Under the pieces are notes generated by a model that saw only the letters and a list, made by a program, of their open reading frames with translations, was not told the origin of the DNA and ran no database searches. A program made the translations under genes and the position numbers. Shown piece after piece: positions 12,901 through 27,300 of a DNA stretch of 64,000 nt. Each line of letters starts with the position of its first letter. The stretch's first letter is position 1. Source of the DNA: Sipunculus nudus (taxonomy: Eukaryota; Annelida; Sipuncula; Golfingiida; Sipunculidae); NCBI GenBank assembly GCA_026874595.1, contig CM049315.1, forward strand, positions 61,997,389-62,061,388, read 5' to 3'.

Positions 12901-15900
12901 TTAAGGGATTTGTTTTGGCTGTCCGTGCTCTTAAAATTTTACATAACAGCAGCACACATTGTTGGTAAACTTGACCACATAGAAGATTGCTTATCCATAC
13001 TGGATGATCAGAGTTATCGTATGACCTTTCTCAACTAATATAACTATATAAATGCTCGTACCCATGCCAACCTTATGTCTCGTAAGTCTCAGGGTTTTTT
13101 TTCCAGGAAAAAGGACCGAAAATCCCCTCCAGAGATTGGATATCCTTGTTTTAACATACCAAAAAGCATCATTTGCAGAAACTACACAAAAGGCATTTGT
13201 CACAGCTCCTGTGTTCCAGTTTTCGGACCGCACAGGGAACCACCTTATGACGGTTTAATTGTCAGTTTAAGACAATCATTGGATTTGTGTGGCTAAGATC
13301 CCAGGTCAAGGTTTTCGTCGAGGTGGGGCTCCTTTTGCAGCTCAGTGTTGTTTAAGCATAAATCAAATCAAACAGCACGGACACTGGCACAGTGACGTTT
13401 ATCAGAGGTACATCACATGTTCATGAATTGAAAATAAATGCAAAAGTTATAAAACAAATTTCGATAGAACATACATTTCTGGCCGAAGTTGAAGAAAATG
13501 TCTCTATCGGTAGAGTTAACGGAGATCGTAGTCCCGTCAGGTAACATAAAGTCATCGGCTGGGTCACCATTAAAGTTTCCAAGTAAGCCCTGCAAACAAA
13601 AAACAACAAACTAGTCTCGCTTTGTGCGCATATACACATTACACTATATGATACGTCCCTATTTCGACAGAGTGACAGCCTTAATTGCCTGCATATGTCA
13701 TAAAACAATACCTTTATCTGCTTCTCTTACTGTGTTTCTGTTATAATTTCAGCAAATTACGTTTCCAGAAATTCAACAATACTTAAACTTATAAGTTGTA
13801 ACAAAAACGAAGGTATTAAAAGAAGGATTTTAGCATAGTGGTAAAGAGTCACCGGTTGTGTTGATACAAAATGACCAGTCAACCGTGACTGTGTTGGGTA
13901 AACTAATAAACGAAAAAAAATGTTATGGCAATTCTTCAAAACCTATAAAAAAGAGATAAACGGAACATATGATGGTATGCTTGTGAGAAAAGTATATAAA
14001 AGACTAGACAGTTGCAATCTTATGGGATTTTTTTGGTGTGTATGTCTGTGTGTGGGGGGGGGGGGGGGAGGGGATCGATTCCGTAAACGTACCATAACAC
14101 TAAGTAAATGAACAAAAAAGCCTCAGATGAACTATGCAGTCTATACAGGTTTATAAAGGTTATCTGACAATGACTGAAAATGTACATATATAAACAAAGA
14201 GAAGTGCTTTTTTTTGCATGAAAATTGTTTTTCGGTCCAATTTTCGTCCGTCCTGTTAAATTGTTCTGTTCTGTTAAAACAACATGTTGTCGGAGACATC
14301 ATTAGACCATACACTCCTGTCATTGTTCAACAACCTCGTCCCACGTCACCTGCAGTAGAAAGCCACCTGCTAATACTGACCAATAGCTTTATTTAACTGA
14401 ATTAAAAATGTTTAAGATGATCCAGATTACTTTTAAAATTTAATAGTTTATTCCTTTTGGTGCTTTCCTAACCCTTCTAAAATTTTTAACAAATCGTGTT
14501 CAGAACTTTCATGTAAACTTGCTGACAGACAAAAGTTTAAATCATCATGCCACGGGCGGAGGTATAACGAAAGAGAATCGAAACTGCCTTGTTTCTGTAC
14601 ATGTGCGCCAACATCCTTACCTTCCCGTTCATTCAGGAAAAGTTTCTAAGGTTCTCAATGCTAAATTGCTATTCTGTAAAACGCCAAGGTATATTTAAAC
14701 CCAAGAGAAACACGGAGGAACTCCTGCTGACGGTCACGCTACAATAACGTAAGACCGTCAAGAACTGTCATATTTCTTGGTCCGAATTATCAGCCGTTAT
14801 ATTTCGTGCTTATTTGGGTGTCAACACTATAATGGCCAGGTTGCTCGGTCATGCAAGCTAGTAAAGGGACTGTCAGAATAGTCAGTGACCAAAACTTGGT
14901 GTTTGGCACTCAAGTAGAGCGTCGTCTTCTGACAGCACAAGCTCCCGTCCTCACATGCAGATGCTTTTGCGCCAGCAAGTAGGTTCATAACGCCCGACCT
15001 TTCGTCCGTGACTAAGTTCATTGATAGAGGCAAGTTGCGCTAATAGTACATTTATATGCAGAAAAAGCCTGGGTTATCACTTCCACGTGTTAATTTGACA
15101 ATCAGTTGTTCGAGTCGGATCTCCATCTGCGCTTTTGTCGGTTAATTATAGCAGCGAGTCCCCGCGATTTTCTCAAAAGAAATCATAAAAGACTAACTGT
15201 AATCTTTTGTCATTCTTTAATGTCCTTTGCGAACATGAGGATCCTATTTGTACAATGTATAATTCGTACAGTTGAATAACTTTGGTTGCAAAATAAACTT
15301 TAAAACCTGTATAAAATATATCACTCGTGCTCCGTCCTAATCACGTGATCAGTACAGTGACCAGGAAAAAAGAAACGAAAAAAAGAGATGGTCTGTAAGT
15401 TAACAATTACAATTAACGTTATCAAACTGGCTGTAAATATTTATATTATTGATAAAAAGATGCCAATACTATATGTTTGTATTGTAATACACATTTGAAC
15501 TGGGGTTCTTGCAGCATAATCACGTCTCTGCTCCCTTTCGGACAATATATTACCAGACCCGATTTGTTTTATTACAATTTGTACCCATGTGATTAATCTG
15601 TTTTTCAATATCATGCTATCATTGTTTCCGACCACTAGTAAACAATTAAACATCGCGGGGGCCACATTGTGGTTCAAATCATAACACAGTATACTTGCTC
15701 CAGTCAGTTATGTAGAGCAATGACTATTGGGTCGCCTTCTCACATGGTCAGTAATGATGGTCAATAACAGACAATGCTAACTTCTAATGGACAAGTAACG
15801 AACAATGTAAATCATATACTTGACCTGAGTTTTATTGGCGGCCCCTGCGGGTACAGTGGTGTTGAGCTGCAGCAAGTTTTTGCCAACACTTATCATGAGG

Positions 15901-16302
15901 ACCCAGCCTTGCGTCTGTCCCGTCACAGTGTCTGAAATTGAAGAAATGAAGGTGATCACAGGGGTGTCGTACATTTGTGTATAATTATACAGGATATATC
16001 CCAATAGAATCGCCATATCGTTATCATTTGATGATACCTCAAATATGATTATTAGCGGAAAATGAATTGTTATATTAAAATAAATATAATTTATACACAT
16101 CTGAACTAGTGGGAATAAGTGAGTGATCATGTCAACCCAAACCAAACGGCTCCAATGTTTGGAAATGTTCAGGTAAGCCGTTGTAACCTTAAATTCAATC
16201 TTCCGTCCAAAGAAATGTGTAGGCTTGTGCAATGTTATTAATGCCAAACGTGTTTATAAAGGTTATCATGACTTATGACTAACATATTATGTATATATAT
16301 AT

Positions 16303-16352
<50 letters not shown>

Positions 16353-19300
16353 TGCTGCAGCTGGTTAGGATGCAAGACCATGAACTGCACGCCACCTGGC
16401 GAAAACTATTCCACTTTACATCATCCGTGTTAACTGTTTGACATAAATAGATCTAATAAAACAAAGGAACGATATATATTTGTAATAAAATGCATATCCT
16501 TTATTACAAATGAATAAAATAGCAAACCAATGGAATGTGTTTGAGTCTAAGCCAAATACATGGACAATGGTTCCAGGACCTGGAATTCAAACGCAAAGAG
16601 TTCACAAATATCAAACTGGAATTAACGAGTTTTTTTATATCATACAGAATTTTGTAATTTGAAATTAAACTTTATTCAAGTGATAACATGGATGGAATTC
16701 TGATACAAAATCCCTTAAAATTGTTTTCTAATATGTACTATAACAGCCATTTAGATTCGTTTTATACTCTGCTTCTGATCAGTGAAAGCCAAAATAAAAA
16801 CATCGTTTGAATATATGGGTTGTTCCGGAACCTAATATCAACAGATCACGTATGCGTGATGAACATTAATTTTGTAGAGGAGATAAAAAAAATCAGATTC
16901 TGTAACACTAGGCAGTGTGAAATTTCTAGGGGAATGAATAAAGAAGTCAGTGTTTTTTTGTTAACAAATAATCATGATTTATTTTTAAAACAACCCTAAC
17001 ATTACATTACACTAAATCAATACAATGAAACAGTTTAACAGCAGTATAACAGCAAATCAATACAGTAAAATAAACGAAGTGCACAGTACCTGGATACCAC
17101 CACTGTCACGGCGATAAGTTCCTTAAAATGTATAAGCCGGATGAAAAGTTCACACAAATTCTCTCGGAGAATTACAGTCCAATGTAAAGCTTTTGTAACA
17201 ATCCAGAAAGTAAACTTGAGACAGGCAGCACTAAATTATATAAAGTTAGTAATAGCGGAATCCCTGGAAATACTGGATAATCGGATAGGTACAACTGACT
17301 AACACGCGTCCGTGTCCGCTGGAATATTCTCTCACCTCTCTCTCGGCTCTAAAACACAGCCCCTTATTTATAACTTCTCAGCTCAAGCCGAGAAGCTTCT
17401 ATTTCTCGAACAATCTAAAGAATCTAACATAATACACAGTAAACATGCATTACAGGCCCATCTAGAAAAACATCGCTGTGTCTCTACATACCAGGGTCCA
17501 CACGTGAGACCGACCAGGCTCGGCCAGGCGAGAAAGCCCCAAGCTAGCTTGACAACGAGAGTTCAACCAGTACGGATTAAACTGAGAATGCATTAACCCG
17601 GCCAGGCGAGGCCGTTACAACAAGAGTTATGCGTGGCACACAAACAAAATGCCAACAACACATGGAACATCCGTGTGCACAATAAAACAATCATCTGCAA
17701 GACCGCTGCAAATAATAATAAAAGGGCACCTGTAACAGGTACAGCTAAATTAATTAAAATAAAGATTTTTTTACCACTTGATAATCAAGGAAATTCAAAG
17801 TAATTTCAAATAACATAAAATTTCTTGAATGTTAAATCATTATAAGAACAAAAAAAATCATATAATAGTCAATATATGAAAATCACAAGATTTATGTATG
17901 GACGTAGACGCCATTCTTAGCTTTCAGAAATTGTATAGACTGCAAAGAAATATCATTTCCTTATGTTTCAAATTAGCTATTACACGCATCAAATCAAAAC
18001 ATGTACACATATGTGTTAAATCTGTCATCACAGAGTCCTTACACCCCCGTCACACGAGAAGGCGATCTCGCTGCGATCACCGAATCGGGGGAGATCGCCG
18101 TAGAGCGCAGCCAGAGTGGCCTTACGTTTTCATTAGCTGCGTAGGAGCGACATAGTGTCGCCTTGGGTCGTCATATGGTCACCATGAACGAGATGAGTGG
18201 CGCCCAGTTTTGAACATGGACAAAATTTCCGCCGCGGGGTCGCCGTGGATTAAAAGCGCAGTCAGATCGGAATTCGATCGCCATCAGTGTCTCAGCAGCG
18301 CAGTACCAGCTTCCTGGCATCGCAGGTCGATCGCCAGTAAACATGGTAGCATCGGTCTCCCCTTATTCGCTCCTGCTGCCTCCTTTTGGCCACTGCCAGC
18401 TGTTCGTGGAGCAGCATGATCTGTTGGCCTTGCAGACACCGACTGCCAGTCTGAAGCAGCGCATTAGCATCTACCCACGCGCGCAGTTCCGTCGTCTTGA
18501 TCGCATACGGATGGGAGGGGGGGGGGGGGGGGGGGTTGCTGCGGGATCATCATGATCGCAGCCCTGTCGTGGACTGAGCTCTTTAGTGGGTAGAAGGGAC
18601 CTCATGCGGACGTAAGGGGAACGTTGTTTGATTATAAACTACGGTATAGCAGCGCCATACAACGTGGTAGGAACGGCAGAAACAGCTGAAAACTGCAATT
18701 GTACACGTCGTGCAAGCCTATTGACAGCAGCATAGCCGTCACACATGGACGGTTTTTCCCATGTTCATGGCGATCAACGCCGATCTGCTAGGTCGCCATG
18801 GTCCCCGTTAGGTCTCCTTCTCGTGTGATGGGGGATTTAACGAGCAACAGGTGAAACACCTAAACATAAATGAGACATGTTTACATCTTTACTTTATTTT
18901 AAAACGTGATATTAATATTTCTCAGCTTTTTACTATAAAAATGACGATTAAAATGAAGAGAAGCAGAAGGCCCTTCCTCAGTGCACAGAAACAGTTCAGA
19001 TCATTCGCAGGTCATCTGACGAGAACGCTATCAACAGCTGGACTTAGGAAACGGACAGCGCTGATAAAGCGGCATCAAGTGTCTCTGCATAGAGAGAAAT
19101 ACTGGAACGGGCATAACGGCAGGTACAAACCATATGGTAATGAGCAAGAATAAGGGAGTATATGACCCACAGTTAGCTGGAAGGAGTGAGACATTGTACC
19201 AATAAAGTAATACAAAATCAACCGATAATGTTACTACATTTGTGAACCCATAACGTTATACGAAATTACCCGATAATGTAATAAAGTGCCCTTACCGTTA

Positions 19301-21364
19301 AAGTAAATCAAAGTTAATCAGTACTGTAATAACACTTCAGCAATTATACATACTTGTTTGTGATCAATTATGCAAAATGTAACAAGATAAAAGATTATTA
19401 AAGATCTAATTATATACTTTATCTCCAGGTAGGATATTTTTATCATTTTTTTTTTAAATTCGGGTCCTTTGAACTTGACATATGACTCCATGAGTTATAT
19501 CCCAAAAATCAATTGATAGGATTCTTACTTCTGTTGTAGGCCATATATAATCCAGTTAAAAACAATATGTCAAACCAAACGAGTTTTTATCTGGAAATAA
19601 ATTGGTGGACAGATGGCCCCTGTGCCCTTGAAATTTGACCTTTTGGCCCTTATTTCAATAAGGTTCTATCCCTATTGGCAGGTCAGCTATATGCGCAAGA
19701 AGATCTTAAATGAGAAGTTTGGCTTAAAATACTACCACGATCTTTTTAAATAAGTGGGTTCAGTGATCTTAACCTTTGACGCGATGACCCAAAAAGGTTC
19801 TAGCTAAATTGGTTGGCCATGCATAAGTTTTGATATGTCAAAACATTTTTTTTCCATTCAACCCCCAAAGAAACATTGTTCATCAGCTGCTCATAACATT
19901 GTTGAAAACATTGAGTCATTCAGCCTAGCGAGTACTTCAATACTGTTGCAAACAAGATTGTTAAATTTTAACATTTCGGTTGTTGATGAATGGAATTCGT
20001 AATGCAGATTAGATAACTCAGTTTGCCTTGGGGCTACCCTAGTTTATTGCGAAACACAATGCAAGCTGCATTTGTAAATCAATGCAAAGCAATAAACATA
20101 ACAATAACACCAATTAATTACATAATTATCACAACATTAACATATATCTTATCTGGATTAACCGGCACAAAATACCGAGTTCCAGTGTAGGGAAGTAGGG
20201 TGACTACCCCATATTTAATTTACTCTCAGAGCTTAACGGCCGTTTTCCAGATTTATTTGATCTCTAATATTACGCAGTATGTCAGGCGTGATTGATAGCT
20301 TCCTATAGTCCATGAACCAGAACAGTTTTGATTACCAAATTGGGGGACTAAATGCCATTATGTTTTTTCAGTTACTACAGTATCTGAACTGTATGAAAAG
20401 ATGTGATGGACGTGCAGCATGCCCAGCTAAACGTCTTTTTGGTGGCCATCTTTAAATTATGTGCATTTTTTAAACACAAATTAATTTTTGTTAATTATTT
20501 GGTGTGTGATCGGTCTGGTACACATTGTTTACCAAGAGCTGTTAAAATGACGAAACATAACTTTCTACATATACCCAAACAAATTTTTATGAATATTATG
20601 AGGTAAATATTAAAATATTGATCAATTTTGTATTCAAAATAATAATAATAAAAAAAGCCATTTTTCTTTTGAGTATGAATGTATTTTGCAAAATAAACAT
20701 TTACTTCAAATGTTTTGAATGCCTAACATATCTGTATGCAAAATAACACTGATATGACATATTTTCAGTGACATTACTAGTTTTCCGGCTTTTGAAGTGA
20801 TAGTGGGTGGTAACAAGATTAAAATCACCTAATATCGCCCATCAGCAATAACGTTATTGTAGTTTGAATTAATTATGCAGATTTCAAGAGGTGAGCTTTT
20901 ATCACCTTCTATTATTAAAATATTGAAAAATCTAGCAAAGTATACCCTCCGAGAATCAGGATTTAATTTAAAAAATCCCAAGGCCTACAGTCATAATGCG
21001 AACCTGTGCAATGGTTTATACATCAGGCATAATGCTTTCATGATAACATGCTTGACCATTATAGGGAAGGGATTGATTCATTTTCAGTATATTTATATTT
21101 ATTATAATATAGTTTTCAGTTAGTTTGATGTATAAATAGTATGAAATCACTTGACAGACGTTTCAAATTCAAGGCTAAATGTATTTTTGTGCCTGTTTTG
21201 TGTCTGAAATAAAAACGAACTGATATAGCAAATGTTTATTATATTGTTACACTTTTGTTCAGCCCATATGCTGGTCAACATTTAAGATTTAATATAATAA
21301 TATTATTGGATATAAGAAAAAGCAATAGATAATTTTGAAATATAAGAACACTGCTACTACTATG

Positions 21365-21395
<31 letters not shown>

Positions 21396-24300
21396 CCACA
21401 TTTTATATTATATTTATATTTATTTTATTTTTATTTTATTTTACTACTTTTTTTATACTGCCCCTTTGGATCTCTTTGAAACGTCCCCTCCTGCTGCAAT
21501 AGATAGAAACACCCCTCATAGTCCAGTAAAACAGGGTTTCATTTTTGAACAAATTATGACAAATTATTTTGCTACCATGCATTCCTCCAAGGTACCCAGG
21601 CTGATATAAAAAAGTCAAAAGGATGCCCGGGAAAGGAAAATATAGATAATTTCATTTACCATAATGCCATAAAAAAGCCACATTTAAATTTTCATCGACA
21701 CACGTATTATAATAAAGAATGCTTCATACCTTTTGTACAATGTGTATTATAATTTAAAAGCATAGTTCATTCACTGGAAAAGGCAAGGGATGTGAACACT
21801 TTACCGCCAAACATTTAGAGATATAAAATGATTTTGACTTTTTAAACCCAGTTTTTTTTTTATATTATATTAATTTACTTTAAGGTCTTTCCCCTATTTA
21901 TAACAGTACAACGGTGAGCCTCTTTATGGATCAATGAAATATTAGGAATATACATTTCATTATTATATATTACAGGAAAATGTAACGTGCAAAAATATAT
22001 TTGAATGTTAATTTTTAGATTTATCTTAAAGCCAAACATTTAAATATATTAAATTGTTTCGACTTTTAAAACCCATTTTTATATATTATATTCATTTACA
22101 ATTAAGTCTTTCCGCCGTTTATAACAGTACAATGGTGAACTTCTTTATGGATAAATGAACAAAATTAATTGGTATATACATTTTATTACTATAAATAACA
22201 AAAAAAAAAATATAACGTGCAAAAATATATTTGAATGTTAATTTTAATATTTATTTTAAAGCCTGGACAATAAAAGAATGAAAAGATTACTGAATGACGG
22301 ACTCACTGAGTGAATGAATTAATATGTAAGACAAATTGTCACAAAGACTAGATGGTTTTTACAAACGTACATAATGAACCACTCTTATTGATGAATGAAT
22401 GGAACATGCATGGACTTATAAGCGCAAAGACAATGTTATGTAGGCGTATTTTTTTATTTGTTTAATTAGTTTTTGCAAGAGTGGTTATGCCTAGAATTTT
22501 TAGACATTTTCTAAGTATATTTACTCAAATTCTAGAATAAGCACACAAAACGGTTAAACGTATGGTTTCGACTAAAACGGAAATCAAAGAGAAATGTTCT
22601 CAAACAATTAATTATGTCCTCATGAAATATTGGAGGCAAATCAATCCCGTAATTTCTAAAAGATTTTTACATCTCAGTTTTGAAGTCCTTTGACAGAAGA
22701 AATTCTTAAGGTATTGGTCAGCAAACCTGAACGTCTGTTGGCTTTCTGATCCAGCATTTGTCTGATTACTAAATACCAGCGCCGCATACAGTTTTTTATG
22801 TCTGATTTAACATAGACATGTGTCACTGATAAATATAAAATCTTATAACTATAAATCTATCACAGTTTAAAAAAAACACCTTTTAATTTAATCCCTTTTC
22901 AGCGTCTGCATCAAAATCTGTAATGATGAAACTGCAGGCCGAATGATATAATTTTTCACAAGAATTATCCTTGGGTAGGGTTGTCACAGTTATATAAGAA
23001 TACACCGAGTACATTGATCATAGAAAGCTGAAGTTGGTCTGTATCAAACTAAGTATCAAACTGGGGGCTGCAATAGTCTTTTTCTGCAAACCGTTGTTTC
23101 AAATTCTGTAAAATTTGCACCAAAACGATTCTTATATGTCCTTCTTTGATCAGAGTTTACATTAAATGATTTCGGCTGAATTATTTGACCGTTTTAAATA
23201 AAAGGCCATGTAAATAATTTAGTAGACAAAGCTAGTACATTTGATGTAGTAACAGACTGAGCTCTTTTTGTATAAAAGCAGTGGTCTACTGGCAACATTA
23301 AAGCTATTGGTCCCTGTCCAACTTATGCGTAGGGTAAATGCACGAAAAAAAATATCTGCATTCTGGTTTTACTTTCAAAAGACTAACATTTTTAACAACA
23401 GGCCAAGATTTTGTCTGTATCTATAAACAGCTTGGCAGACTGCCAACTAATTCAGAGTTGGCGACAGGCGAAGATCATGTCTGAATCTATAAATAGCTTG
23501 ACAGACTGCCAACTGATTCAGAGTTGGCGACAGGGCAAGATTTTGTCTCTATCTATTTTTTATCTTTAGCAGAACGCCAACTGTTTCATATTAGGCAACA
23601 GGTTAAAAGTACAGTCAGTGCAGCCCGGTAAAGGTCAGTAGCTACACCTGGCACTTTGCCACAGTTGACATTGGGGGCAACTGCCTTCCTCAGTTCAGCT
23701 TTGTCAGCGTTGTTGACCACACTCAAGAACATTCCATGTATCAACCTGAAATGTTGGCATGTCAATGCATCGTTGATGGCTGTCACCAACTTAAATGATT
23801 TTTGCACAGTGTATGTTCCTGTTTAAAACAGTTGGGATATTATATATCAGCCTGAAATTAGGCATATCTGTACATTTTGGTCAGCTCCGTCATCTCCCTG
23901 GAATTTTGTTTGTCCATACATGTTGAATGGCTTTCTTATACACAAAACTGGTGGTGCCATTTACAATCAGTTTTGTGTTGTATATATATGCCTGTAAGCT
24001 TTTTTTACCAGGAGTGACGCTGTGTAATTGGTGTTTGCACTTGGGTTCAAAATGTTTGGTACTTGTTATGTACATGTACGTGTCACACATGTTCTTGAAA
24101 AGAAATTCGGGGCGGTTTTTATGAAATCGGCGCGGTGTTGAGATCCATTAACGGGCCAGATCCACTGGCCATACGGCCGGCTGATTAAGAGGTCCTACGA
24201 GTGCCGTGCAAGATTCTTACGGTCACCCGCGTTAATGGATCTCAACACCGCGCCGATTTCATAAAACCTCCCCGATTTTCTAAAACCGGACCGATTTTAC

Positions 24301-27300
24301 TCAAATCGTTTGTATGCCGTGCGAGTCGATAATTAAATGTAAATTTACTACCGGGCGCCATCGTGACATTTGAAAGGTGTCTTGGTGGACTTTTGGTTCT
24401 GTGATAATATGCAAGAGTTTGTAGGTCAAATCAGGTCACACACGGGCTCCTTCCTTTCTTTTTGTTATACAACTTTATGTAAATATATATTGATATATTG
24501 CTGCATGATACCCCCAAATTGTACGTGTAACAAAAATGCTAATCCTGACATGAAATTATATATTTTAACCATCTAATAGATACTGATGTCCACTGACCCG
24601 CTTTCAGCTCGAACAACTAGATAACACGAGTGTTTTTGCATTAAACTTTTTATTCATATGAGGGACTCTGAAGTTGCTCATCAGCCGGCCGATTTAGACG
24701 TCGTGCGACAGCCGCGCCGGATTTCCAGTCACCCGCACGGGTATCGCGGCAGTGGACCCCCGCGCCGCGCCGGTTTATTTTGACGAAGCTAGACGTGCGT
24801 GCGCCGTTTGATTCAATCGGCCCGGCTACGGCCGTTAAATACTAATATAGTTCTGTAAAACTGCAAACTGTTCAAAAACAAATGAGATGTATGCCTGATA
24901 ACAGGCAAATTTGTGAAACTGTTCAACATTAAACGAAATTTATAGCTGCAGTTCCAAATCCCATGTAAATTCTCTCCATCTGAGGAATGAATTATTAAAT
25001 TGCCAAACATTTCCAGTATGAAAATGAATAATTTTTATTATTTATAATATTCTTTTATGGGAAATGTTCAAAATGGATCATTGGACCCTTCTTTTCTGTA
25101 ATGTTGCCCGAAACATACCGAAATTATTCTTCTGAAAGAAGAAAGCAACGACACATACGGCGGTATGCTCAACATTAAAACAATACTACACTTATTTGCC
25201 AAATGCCACCAGGTCGGCAAACTTAACTAGATGTCATGGCAAAAAAAGGAAAACAGTACTCATCTTCAACAGCTCAGTTGTAAGTTTATACAAGGTATTT
25301 TTGGGATCTATCATACCTTCTCTTCAGCCACTCCCTCATCCAAAATCTTGCCAATTCGGGCCTAGCAGTCAGCAGGATAGTCGAGTTGCCCGGTGGGGGT
25401 ACCTATGAATTGTCTATAGTACAAGGTTTTTTTTTTATTGATTTGTGATGGTAAAGACCCACTTATATTTTTGAGAAGGGTTGTCCTCACGATGACCATG
25501 CACAATTTTTATAATATGCAAATTAGGGCCGCCATTAACAAAAAATGTATTTTCTTCGAAATCTCAAGAACTAACAATGATAATTGGTCGAATATTGTGT
25601 CTAGACCTAGGTTTTCATTGTCTGATAAATAAAACCATAAAAGGAACGGCTTGGTGGGTATTATCTGAATACTATATCTGAAAACCATCCATGATAACTG
25701 GTCGAAAATTGAGTCTAGACCTAGGTTTTCATGGTCAAAGATTAAAACAATACCATAATAGGAACGGTTTAGTGGGAATTTAAACATTTAATATGCAAAT
25801 TTAGCCGCCATTTATGGAAATTCTACCTTTCCCAATATCTCAAGAACTAACCAAGATAACTGGCCAAATATTTTGTTTAGAACTATAGGTTTTCATGGTA
25901 AAAGAGTCAAATGAAACCATATTTATAACGGTTTATGAAATTTTAAAATGCAATTAGGCTAACCATTGATGAAAATTATACATTCCTCAATGTCTGAAAA
26001 ACTAACCATAATAATTGGTCGAACATTGTATCTAGGGCTAGGTTTTCATGGTCAAAGATTTAAATGAAACCATATGAATAATAGTTGAACTGAACTTTAA
26101 TATGGAAATTTAGATGCAATGGTTGGAAATTTGACTTTATCCGAATAGATAAATATTGGAAACCATTGTATAATATTTGTACAAGCAAGGGATCTAGAAA
26201 TAGTTTTTCCTGGTCAGAGATCGATTTGAGTATCTAGCACTGAGATCGGTATAACATTTAATCCAGGAGAAAGACGATGTGTAATTTGTAAGCTTAATAC
26301 CATGACGTAGAATCATTATGTATACGGTGCATCAATCATTTGTATCTGTATTTCACCAATTTTAATGGATATTCCTATTTCGGGCTTTCTTCCACTTAAA
26401 ATATATCTATTTGTAGATTACTTCCTTAACCTGGCTAGTATATGTTATATGGGGAGTATGCCAAGATATATAGATAAATGTATTAGATACAATTATTGGA
26501 TATAAGAATATTTTACATTAACATCGAGTATACAGCCATTTGGCCACTCTTTCTGGGCGACAACCCCTTATGAAGATGCAAGCAGTTTTGCCATCAGTAT
26601 GGCATTCATTTAGTTTATGCAGTGTACACGGACCAGTTCAGAACCACAGAAATAAATATGCCTAGGCGTTTATCCTTATTCACAATATCACTTCTTTCGC
26701 TTTAAATGCAAATCTGATATCTTTTGTCCATTAATGAAAAATCACAAGTATTTTTTCTTAACATTTATGAATTGGGTTGGAACATCAAGTCTGACGATAT
26801 CATATCACATTTCAGTCCATTATTCAAAACAGAGCCTTGATTCTGGCCTGCCTGGTCCGATATAATTTGATTAGATCAGGTGAAACCCTCTTATTCCATG
26901 AAGCTACTCTTCCGTGAGCTATCCTTCCCCTGGGCTTGTGATGCGCTACATAGGGTCTACTGCATCAAAGCAATTTTTGTCAGGCTTAAGTTATCCTGTC
27001 ATTTTTAACTGTCCTGATTATATATTGTTACAAAGTGCAGGCATTTGATGCTATAATGTGAACAAAAGCTAACAATATAAAAGAGTGATCTTTTAGATGT
27101 TATAATTATTCCAACTTATTTATAGTATTTACACTGAGAATATTCCATAATGATCTTCCTATATTATATTGAAGGATATATTTTTGTTCGTGATGATGGG
27201 AAATTCTGTGACCAGGAGGGCCTATTGGTCAAAATTATCGTGTTTCTTAGGATTTATTGAATGAAGAGGGAACTTTGCATTGAAAGAGAAAGCCATGATG

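Larger units (their letters stand above)
10741..13300 (+). mobile_element. decayed DIRS-like retroelement
   Basis: The plus strand carries broken pieces in the order expected for the gag-RT-RNase H part of a DIRS-like element: a possible gag region (about 10940-11230), a CCCH-like zinc motif (11411-11495), a reverse transcriptase (about 11840-12310) and an RNase H remnant (about 12640-13040). Many stops and frameshifts separate them. No tyrosine recombinase was recognised downstream, so assignment to DIRS rests on the style of the RT and zinc motif. It lies antisense in a host intron. Both ends are uncertain. Confidence 0.6.

Noticed and set aside
14827-15033. Coding-looking minus-strand frame as an extra host exon
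   Set aside because: Flanking exons already join in phase and the VWD order is complete without it; it is not flanked by fitting splice sites in frame.
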